64,000 nt of DNA from Periplaneta americana (lineage: Eukaryota; Arthropoda; Insecta; Blattodea; Blattidae): contig NC_091130.1 of assembly GCF_040183065.1 (NCBI RefSeq), forward strand, positions 127,511,914 to 127,575,913. Direction: 5' to 3'. Every line of letters begins with the position of its first letter. Within the stretch, counting starts at the first letter, position 1. Of this stretch, positions 55,913-64,000 are shown piece after piece. The notes beneath the pieces are model-generated. The model made no database searches. It had not been told where the DNA came from and saw only the letters and a program-made list of their open reading frames with translations. The translations under genes were made by a program, and so were the position numbers.

Positions 55913-58724
55913 ATTCATTCATTCATTTATTTTGTGTTCTGCTTAAGAGCAGGTCTTTCACTGCAAACCCAGCTTTCTCCAATCTTCCCTATTTTCTGCC
56001 TTCCTCTTTGTCTTCTCATATGATCCATTTATCTTAATCACTCAATCATCTGATACATTCTTCTACCTCGAACTCTTCTCCGTTTACCATTCCTTCCAGT
56101 GCATCCTTCAGTAGGCAGTTTCTTCTCAGCCAGTGACCCAACCAATTCCTTTTCCTCTTCCTGATCAGTTTCAGCATCATTCTTTCTTCGCTCACTCTTT
56201 CCAAAACGACTTCATTTCTTCTTCTGTCTGTCCACTTCAAACGTTCCATTCTTCCCCAAATCCACATTTCAAATGCTTCTATTCTCTTCTGTCTGTCCAT
56301 TTTAAACGTTCCATTCTTCTCCAAATCCACATTTCAAATGCTTCTATTCTCTTCTGTCTGTCCATTTTAAACGTTCCATTCTTCTCCAAATCCACATTTC
56401 AAATGCTTCTATTCTCTTCTGTCTGTCCACTTCAAACGTTCCATTCTTTTCCAAATCCACATTTCAAATGCTTCTATTCTCTTCTGTCTGTCCAATTTAA
56501 ACGTTCCATTCTTCTCCAAATCCACATTTCAAATGCTTCTATTCTCTTCTGTCTGTCCATTTTAAACGTTCCATTCTTCTCCAAATCCACATTTCAAATT
56601 CTTCTATTCTCTTCTGTCTGTCCATTTTAAACGTTCCATTCTTCTCCAAATCCACATTTAAAATGCTTCTATTCTCTTCTGTCTGTCCATTTTAAACGTT
56701 CCATTCTTCTCCAAATCCACATTTCAAATGCTTCTATTCTCTTCTGTCTGTCCATTTTAAACGTTCCATTCTTCTCCAAATCCACATTTCAAATGCTTCT
56801 ATTCTCTTCTGTCTGTCCACTTCAAACGTTCCATTCTTCTCCAAATCCACACTTCAAATGCTTCTATTCTCTTCTGTCTGTCCAATTTAAACGTTCCATT
56901 CTTCTCCAAATCCACATTTCAAATGCTTCTATTCTCTTCTGTCTGTCCAATTTAAACGTTCCATTCTTCTCCAAATCCACATTTCAAATGCTTCTATTCT
57001 CTTATGTCTGTCCACTTCAAACGTTCCATTCTTCTCCAAATCCACATTTCAAATGCTTCTATTCTTTTCTGTCTGTCCACTTCAAACGTTTCATTCTTTT
57101 CCAAATCCACACTTCAAATGCTTCTATTCTCTTCTGTCTGTCCACTTTAAACGTTCCATTATTCTCCAAATCCACATTTCAAACGCTTCTATTCTCTTCT
57201 GTCTGTCCATTTCAAACGTTCCATTCTTCTCCAAATCCACACTTCAAATGCTTCTATTCTCTTCTGTCTGTCCATTTTAAACGTTCCATTCTTCTCCAAA
57301 TCCACATTTCAAACGCTTCTATTCTCTTCTGTCTGTTCATTTTAAACGTTCCATTCTTCTCCAAATCCACACTTCAAATGCTTCTATTCTCTTCTGTCTG
57401 TCCATTTTAAACGTTCCATTCTTCTCCAAATCCACACTTCAAATGCTTCTATTCTCTTCTGTCTGTCCATTTTAAACGTTCCATTCTTCTCCAAATCCAC
57501 ACTTCAAGTGCTTCTATTCTCTTCTGTCTGTCCATTTTAAACGTTCCATTCTTCTCCAAATCCACATTTCAAGTGCTTCTATTCTCTTCTGTCTGTCCAT
57601 TTTAAACGTTCCATTCTTCTCCAAATCCACGCTTCAAATGCTTCTATTCTCTTCTGTCTGTCCATTTTAAACGTTCCATTCTTCTCCAAATCCACACTTC
57701 AAATGCTTCTATTCTCTTCTGTCTGTCCAATTTAAACGTTCCATTCTTCTCCAAATCCACACTTCAAATGCTTCTATTCTCTTCTGTCTGTCCATTTTAA
57801 ATGTTCCATTCTTCTCCAAATCCACACTTCAAATGCTTCTATTCTCTTCTGTCTGTCCATTTTAAACGTTCCATTCTTCTCCAAATCCACACTTCAAATG
57901 CTTCTATTCTCTTCTGTCTGTCCATTTTAAACGTTCCATTCTTCTCCAAATCCACATTTCAAGTGCTTCTATTCTCTTCTGTCTGTCCATTTTAAACGTT
58001 CCATTCTTCTCCAAATCCACACTTCAAATGCTTCTATTCTCTTCTGTCTGTCCATTTTAAACGTTCCATTCTTCTCCAAATCCACACTTCAAATGCTTCT
58101 ATTCTCTTCTGTCTGTCCATTTTAAACGTTCCATTCTTCTCCAAATCCACACTTCAAATGCTTCTATTCTCTTCTGTCTGTCCATTTTAAATGTTCCATT
58201 CTTCTCCAAATCCACACTTCAAATGCTTCTATTCTCTTCTGTCTGTCCATTTTAAACGTTCCATTCTTCTCCAAATCCACATTTCAAATGCTTCTATTCT
58301 CTTCTGTCTGTCCATTTTAAACGTTCCATTCTTCTCCAAATCCACACTTCAAATGCTTCTATTCTCTTCTGTCTGTCCATTTTAAACGTTCCATTCTTCT
58401 CCAAATCCACACTTCAAATGCTTCTATTCTCTTCTGTCTGTTCATTTTAAACGTTCCATTCTTCTCCAAATCCACACTTCAAATGCTTCTATTCTCTTCT
58501 GTCTGTCCATTTCAAACGTTCCATTCTTCTCCAAATCCACACTTCAAATGTTTCTATTCTCTTCTGTCTGTCCATTTTAAACGTTCCATTCTTCTCCAAA
58601 TCCACACTTCAAATGCTTCTATTCTCTTCTGTCTGTCCACTTCAAACGTTCCATTCTTCTCCAAATCCACATTTCAAATGATTCTATTCTCTTCACTTCG
58701 TCGTAATGTCCACGTTTCTGCCCC
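55913..58724 (-). mobile_element. RTE-like LINE (family 1) with internal tandem amplification
   Basis: TGTATTGGA at 55904-55912 and 58725-58733 is a 9-bp target duplication enclosing the insertion. At the 3' end (left) are the (TGAA)-type tail, the CTTAAGCAGAACAC motif and a minus-strand frame with ERMMLKLIRKRKRNWLGHWL and RRNCLLKDALEGMVNGE. The 5' end (right) holds the start of the EAFEMWIWRRMERLKWTD block. Between them that block is amplified. The RT itself is absent, so the insertion was 5'-truncated. Confidence 0.85.
56221..58690 (-). repeat. LINE-derived minisatellite: 38 tandem 65-bp units
   Basis: The unit runs from CTTCTGTCTGTCCATTTTAA through CATTCTTCTCCAAATCC to TTCTATTCT. CTTCTGTCTG-type starts fall at exact multiples of 65 from 56221 to 58626, so I see no net indel over 38 units. 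On the minus strand it encodes EAFEMWIWRRMERLKWTDRR. Since 65 is not divisible by 3, the frame rotates each unit and repeats after 195 bases. This explains long plus-strand frames of up to 205 codons, which end where TTTTAA is in phase. Confidence 0.95.
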
Positions 58725-58733
58725 TGTATTGGA

Positions 58734-59565
58734 GTATGAATCAGTAATTCATTGTATCTGAAAGTTAGCATTAATAGGCCTAAGTGTGCATATAATTTAA
58801 GTAGGCTGCATAGGCTATACGCAGTATACAATAGATAGCTCTTACAAGGTTACATATAAATCTATTCCTCAACGTAACAGACATGATTTATAGACTTAAC
58901 AGAATACCATTATACAACCTTACGGTAATGGAAATGTGTACCTTCAGTCGTTAATATGAGAAATGGGTAATTTGTGTGTAACAGCACGGGACGGTAATTG
59001 AAATGAATTTTATTACTCCCTCTCACACCACACAAATTCTTTTCGCGGTATCAGTTTTATTGCTTATCTTCATTTACTACACCAGTAAAACGCCATAATA
59101 AAGCATGGTTATAATTCATACAGCAATGGTTTTGAGGGGGAGATATGACAAATGTAATGGGATAGCTATTAATGTAATGAAGAGAGAATAATCCTCTCAT
59201 TCTTCTGCTGTAATCGTGAAACAAAATACTTGAAAATATCTACTTAATTTAATTGTATTTTAAATTATAAAATTCCTAAGAATAACAAACGAACGACGAG
59301 TATGATAATGATGACTACGACTATGCTGAACATTTCTTGTAGTAATGAACAAAACTAACTGCCGCTCTCGCTCGCTGTGTTCGTTGCATTTAACTTTCGA
59401 GTTTCGTCTCGTCATTCTCGTGCGCTTCGAGTCTCGCTCATCATTCTCGAAATAGCATTTGGTCGGCGTGAAAAGATTTCGTAGCTTTGAATAACATACA
59501 TCATTGAAATAAATAACATTATAAATGTTTAAATGAGACAAAAAGACACAACAGGACAGTATTTT
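58734..59565. other. No gene recognised
   Basis: Bases 59350-59460 are CG-richer with repeated CTCG words; no repeat partner or exon supported. Confidence 0.45.
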
Positions 59566-60116
59566 ACAAGCAAACGTTTTCTTCCACCATGTTAATAATG
59601 TCAAAAGAAGTGCTGATACAAATTTTGGCCACTCGACCGCAATTATGAGGGCCGTAAAAAAATAAGTTCGCCAGGGGCTGTTAACAGAAAAAAAATGTCA
59701 TTGAAAAAAATTATTGAAACAGACACAGCAATTGTTGAGCTATATTTCAACATATTTTCCACTGGAATTGAGACATTTCTCATATCATGGGATCGACAGA
59801 GAGAGGTGCAGACGCAGTCAAACGCTGGTTCCGATCCCAGGCGGCTGATTTCTACGACACAAAAATTGATCCCATGGTATGACAAATGTCTCAATTCCAG
59901 TGCAAATAGCGCAACAATTGCTGTATCTGTTTCAATAAATATATCCTTGCAATTGTGCTTTTTTCTATAAACGGCCCCTGGGAAAATCACTTTCTGGACG
60001 GCCTCGTAATTGCGGTCGAGTGGTCAAAATTTGTATAAGCACTTCTTTTGACATTATTAACATGGTGGAAAAAAAAAATAACTTTTTTATCTGCCCCCAT
60101 CAGAACGTTTGCTTGT
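59566..60116. mobile_element. Large foldback element, arms of about 200 bp
   Basis: CCACCATGTTAATAATGTCA... on the left is the inverse of the right arm through ACTCGACCGCAATTA, ACAGCAATTGTTG, GGAATTGAGACATTT and ATGGGATC. The loop is about 75 bases (59795-59870). The right arm has a ~30-base insertion near 60072-60101. No coding capacity; no duplication identified. Confidence 0.8.
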
Positions 60117-60631
60117 TAGTTATCAAAATGTTCTGGTTCTATTATATGGTATTACCTATGGTTATATAAAAAGAAAAAAAAATTCTCAAATAAATTTGCA
60201 TTTCTAAGAAACATAAAACATAAAATTAATATATTTTTATTTGAGATTGCACACTTGATCTCAAACATATGAAAAGAAAATTCCTAGCCTTTTAATAAGG
60301 GCCTAGTAATTAAATAAAGAGTGGAGAACGGATTATTGTACACTGAAATGTAGAGATGATGTTTCAAATAGGCTACTTGATTGTTTATACATACATAACA
60401 GTTGCGAAAGTAGATAAAAGTTTAGTCAGGTATAAACAATTGTGGCGATTCAAGGCTGCTTGACGTTCGGGACTTTGGGAATAATCAATCTCGGCGTCTC
60501 GAAACACTCACAAGCAGTCTTTACGTCAACGACGAGACGTATACAACATTGTCGCGCGGGTTTTCTGCTTTGCGGGAGGTGTTAGTCTTGCTTTCTCGAA
60601 CGTTGTTCATCTCTAATGTTTGGTATGACCG
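60117..60631. other. No gene recognised
   Basis: Bases 60450-60600 are of balanced composition and not repeated in the window; no frame or splice pattern supported. Confidence 0.45.
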
Positions 60632-60842
60632 CAGTCTAGTATATACAGTCACGAAGCTTGAGGTGATTTTTTTGTGTTAACTGAGAATACCGATACTAAG
60701 AACAATAGATTGTTCCGGCACTACTTCACATTGTCTGTGATGAAGCGACAGTAGCGATCGTAGTGGCTAGCAACTAAAATTCAACTGTCATTGGATGCAT
60801 ATTTCCTACGTATTGAGCTTCGTAACTGTATATACTAGACTG
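60632..60842 (-). mobile_element. Short MITE (family CAGTCACGAAGCT), copy 2
   Basis: CAGTCTAGTATATACAGTCA and its inverse form the ends (27 bases, one mismatch). The interior is the inverse of the 3.5-kb copy (CATTGTCTGTGATGAAGCGA, GCGATCGTAGTGG) with about 26 extra bases. Confidence 0.85.
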
Positions 60843-60857
60843 TGGCATTACTATTAT

Positions 60858-60861
60858 AAAC

Positions 60862-60911
<50 letters not shown>
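60858..60911. repeat. (TAA)n microsatellite
   Basis: About 17 units next to the MITE. Confidence 0.9.
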
Positions 60912-60913
<2 letters not shown>

Positions 60914-61406
60914 GTAATTGTTCTCATTAATTTTCATCTTCCAAACACCATTCATTCAGTATAGCACACCGTGAAAGTTATCATCCATTAAATAGTATTG
61001 GAAAATTTAATTCAGTAAAATATTTTGAAACATAAATTATTATAAATAAAAATATTTTATTATAAAATACAGAGTGATAATCTGTAATTATATCAACATA
61101 CCTTATTCCACTATAATAAAATCGTACCCCAAATTAATTAGTTGTGCTAATAAGGTCTCTTTCTCTTCTCCTATTCCTGTTCCTTTAATCTTTCTCTACT
61201 TCTCCTCCTCTTTGCCCTGATGATTAAACTCTCAACTTTATGTTCAAGTAGACTTTAAATTATTTCCAAGATGTGGTCCTTTGTCTAAATAATTGGTTTC
61301 GACTTTTTGCGAATCTCAAATGCAACTTTCTATTAGACTTCAGACAATGTCTGTCACGGACTGATGTTAATATGGGCTACATTGTAGACTGTTCGCTACA
61401 AATGTA

Positions 61407-61407
<1 letters not shown>
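60912..61407. other. No gene recognised
   Basis: AT-rich spacer; nothing identified. Confidence 0.5.
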
Positions 61408-61449
<42 letters not shown>

Positions 61450-61450
61450 A

Positions 61451-61483
<33 letters not shown>

Positions 61484-61484
61484 G

Positions 61485-61551
<67 letters not shown>
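61408..61551. repeat. (TAA)n passing into (TTA)n: microsatellite palindrome
   Basis: About 14 TAA units switch at about 61450 to about 33 TTA units with one GGT interruption. The two halves are complementary and can fold. The predicted poly-Asn/poly-Tyr frame here is an artefact. Confidence 0.9.
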
Positions 61552-61552
<1 letters not shown>

Positions 61553-62760
61553 TACTTACAAATGGCTTCTAGAGAAACCGTAGGTTCATTCCTGCCCTCA
61601 TCGGTTCCTATCCTGAGCTAGATTAATCCAGTTTCTACCATCATATCCCACCTCTCTCAAATCTCACCTTATTATTATTCTCCCAACTACGTCTCGGCCT
61701 CACCAAAGGTATATTTCCCGCAGGCCTTCCAACTAACACTCTATATATATTTCTGGATTCGCCCATACGTGCTACGTGCCCTGTTTATCTCAAACGTCTG
61801 GATTTAATGTTCCTAATTATGTCAGGTGAAGAATACAATTCGTGCAGTTCTGCATTGTGTAATTTTCTCCATTCGCCTAAGAACCTTATTCTCAAACACC
61901 GTTAACCTACGTTCCTCTCTCAAAGTGAGAGTCCAAGTTTCACAATCATACAAAACAGCCGGTAATAAAACTGTTTTATAAATTCTAAGTTCATATTTTT
62001 TAACAACAGACTAGATGACTAAAGCTTCTCAACCAAATAATAATACGCATTTCCCATATTTATTCTGCCTTTATTTTCCTCCCGAGTGTCATTTATATTT
62101 GTTACTGTTACTACAAGATATTTGAATTTTTCCACCTTTCCGAAGGACAAATCTCCAATTTTTATATTTCCATTTCGTACAATATTCTGGTCACGAGACA
62201 TAAGCATATACTTCGTCTTTTCGGGATTTACTTCCAAACCTAACTCTTTAATTGCTTCAAGTAAAATTTCCTTGCTTTCCCTTATTGTCTGTGGATTTTC
62301 TTTTAACATATTCACGTCATATGCATAGACAAGTAGCTGATGTAACCCGTTCAATTCCAAACCCTCTCTGTTATCCTGAACTTTCCTAATGGCATATTCT
62401 AAGCAAAGTGAAAAAGTGAAGGTGCTTAGTGCATCTCCTTGCTTTAGCCCGCAGTGAATTGGAAAAGCATTAGGTAGAAACTGGCCTAAACGGACTCTGG
62501 TGTATGTTCACTGAGACACATTTTAGTTAATCGAACTACGTAGTTTCTTGGGAATACCAAATTCAATAAGAATATCATATAAAACTTCTCTCTTAACCGA
62601 GTCATATGCCTTTTTGAAGTCTATGAATAACTGATGTGCTGTACCCTTATACTCCCATTTTTTTAAATAAATGAACAAGTACTTTAAATTGTATGAAAAG
62701 TTCATCGAATCTCTAACACTAAAATACATTTTGAACAGTCCCTAAGGTAAAGTTTTGAAT
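61552..62760 (-). mobile_element. LINE relic (family 2), RT motif A to C-terminus
   Basis: The minus strand encodes QLFIDFKKAYDSVKREVLYD (RT motif A with its Asp) and, after frame breaks, LHQLLVYAYDVNMLKENPQT. Here the catalytic YADD has become YAYD. The KTKYMLMSRDQNIVRNG block follows. The C-terminus is degraded and deleted (61570-61900). This is the longest copy of family 2 here and the only one that reaches motif A. Confidence 0.9.
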
Positions 62761-62864
62761 CATTACTAGAACGTCAACTGCAGAACAAACAAGATGGTAA
62801 TTATTTCCTTATAGTATCTGTGCCACGCTCCAACATAACGTCACGTCAATATAATACGGTCCCT

Positions 62865-63446
62865 TACTTAGTTACTTACAGGCTTTTAAGGAACCCGGAG
62901 GTTCATTGCCGCTCTCACATAAGCCCGCCATTGGTCCCTATCCTGAGCAAGATTAATCCATTCTCTATCATCATATCCCACCTCCCTCCCTCAAATCCAT
63001 TTTAATATTATCTACGTCTCGGCCTCCCTAAAGGTCTTTTTCCCTCCGGCCTCTCAACTAACACTCTATATGCATTTCTGGATTCGTCCATACGTGCTAC
63101 ATGTCCTGCCCATATCAAACGTCTGGATTTAATGTTCCTAATTATGTCAGATGAAGAATACAATGCGTGCAGTTCTGTATTGTGTAACTTTCTCCATTCT
63201 CCTGTAACTTCATCCCTCTTAGCCCCAAATATTTTCCTAAGCACCTTATTCTCAAATACCCTTAACCTATGTTCCTCTCTCAAAGTGAGAGTCCAAGTTT
63301 CACAACCATAAAGAACAATCGGTAATATAACTGTTTTATAAATTGTAACTTTCAGATTTTTTTGACAGCAGACTGGATGATAAAAGCTTCTCAACCGAAT
63401 AATAACAGGCATTTCCCATATTTATTCTGTGTTACGAATCCTTCAA
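62865..63446 (-). mobile_element. LINE (family 2), 5'-truncated, with 14-bp target duplication
   Basis: The minus strand reads VILPIVLYGCETWTLTLREE, then ENKVLRKIFGAKRDEVTGEW, HALYSSSDIIRNIKSRRLIW and LGRPRRR, a nearly intact C-terminal half. ATAATACGGTCCCT occurs at 62851-62864 and 63447-63460. It lies about 100 bases from the other family 2 copy in the same orientation, but its own duplication shows a separate insertion. Confidence 0.9.
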
Positions 63447-63460
63447 ATAATACGGTCCCT

Positions 63461-63757
63461 AGTTGCAATAATATAATTTGTATAAAATACGGAATATATT
63501 ATGGAACTATTAACACATTTACAAATACTTGCAGGCCTACAGAAAATTGCTGATCTCCTCAGCAAGCAGCGACTATTCTCATTTTTCAGAATCAGCTTAG
63601 TATGTTTTTTATAAATTGTATATTTATATAAGTTGAACAAACTTTCTGTACTTATTTCACCCTCAATAACCTCGCAAAATGTGATAAAACATTTATTTTC
63701 AGTAACAAGAGAAGGAACGTAAGTAACTGCACCAAACAGTGGTGTTATATATATCTA
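63461..63757. other. No gene recognised
   Basis: Short AT-rich spacer before the Helitron start. Confidence 0.5.
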
Positions 63758-64000
63758 TCTTAATATATAAAATTGAATGTGGGTATGTATGTACAGTATG
63801 TATATATGTATGTATGTGTGTATGTTCCCTATACAAATCTACACGCTTTGGCCGATATGTGCCAAGTTTGCACATTTAACCTTCATAATCAGGAGAAGAA
63901 CATAGGCTACATTAAAATTGTGCAAATGGAAGTTAAACTAATTAAAAATGTAAAAAATAAAACTAAATAGATCAAATATTCATGTACAATTTTATTATTA
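63758..64000 (+). mobile_element. Helitron 5' end, different family, cut by the window edge
   Basis: After an A, TCTTAATATATAAAATTGAA begins the element, and GTGGGTATGTATGTA-type short repeats follow. Further in are CGCTTTGGCCGATATGTG and AGAAGAACATAGGCTACATT, motifs I associate with 5' regions of insect Helitrons. No 3' end is in view. It is not the same family as the four 1.3-kb copies. Confidence 0.6.

Noticed and set aside
56221..58690. CRISPR-like array
   Set aside because: Units are directly adjacent 65-mers with no variable spacers, and they derive from LINE coding sequence in a eukaryotic context.
59643..59990. Overlapping frames of 115 and 91 aa
   Set aside because: They arise from the foldback arms, which read open on both strands by symmetry.
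61273..61572. Poly-Asn/poly-Tyr protein of 99 aa
   Set aside because: It is a translation of the (TAA)n/(TTA)n microsatellite.
1..64000. LTR retrotransposons or endogenous viral genes
   Set aside because: I saw no paired long terminal repeats and no gag, protease, integrase or envelope motifs.

Overview
The window looks like AT-rich, intron-like or intergenic DNA from an insect nuclear genome. I found no intact host protein gene, no rRNA gene and no operon-like organisation. The mix of relics (several non-LTR retrotransposon families, Penelope-like elements, Helitrons, hAT, pogo, TTAA-flanked and TA-flanked elements, tRNA-derived SINEs, long (TAA)n and (AT)n tracts) fits a large hemimetabolan genome. 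A cockroach-type (Blattodea) source is my best guess. It rests on remembered similarity of the repeat families and was not checked by any search.

Layout. 0-5 kb: LINE tail, a Helitron, two MITEs. 5-11 kb: RNase H LINE relic, Penelope fragment, tRNA-like repeats, a full-hairpin MITE, an RTE-like relic. 11-16 kb: a TTAA-bounded element interrupted by a Helitron tandem, then a head-to-head palindrome of mariner-like transposase fragments. 16-23 kb: sparse, then a reverse-strand LINE carrying two near-identical 590-bp TA-flanked MITEs. 23.6-25.7 kb: a TTAA-bounded foldback element that received a LINE and a MITE. 26-28.6 kb: microsatellite and LINE-tail compound repeat. 28.7-31 kb: two TIR elements and a repeated two-module element. 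31-38 kb: LINE relics, a fourth Helitron, a Penelope element with an inverted arm, two tRNA-derived repeats. 38.5-40.5 kb: a Penelope element split by an internally deleted hAT with a perfect 8-bp target duplication. 42.9-46.9 kb: a candidate decayed hAT holding four nested elements. 47-52 kb: LINE relic, pogo/Tigger relic, non-autonomous hAT. 53-55 kb: MITE, two-module element, a cytosine-poor stretch. 55.9-58.7 kb: an RTE-like LINE in which a 65-bp coding piece is amplified into 38 perfectly phased tandem units. 59-64 kb: a large foldback, a MITE, a microsatellite hairpin, two copies of a second LINE family, and a Helitron 5' end at the right edge.

Nothing here works together as a pathway. 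The biology is insertion history, and several events can be read directly because empty or paired sites lie in the same window. The strongest oddities are the 38-unit LINE-derived minisatellite, the Helitron tandem with a paralogous empty site, repeats with a tRNA-like cassette at the 3' end, and two sequence-unrelated element families that share a hairpin-plus-TIR-body plan. The only hint of a host gene is a possible promoter and 5' exon near 26.2-26.3 kb.
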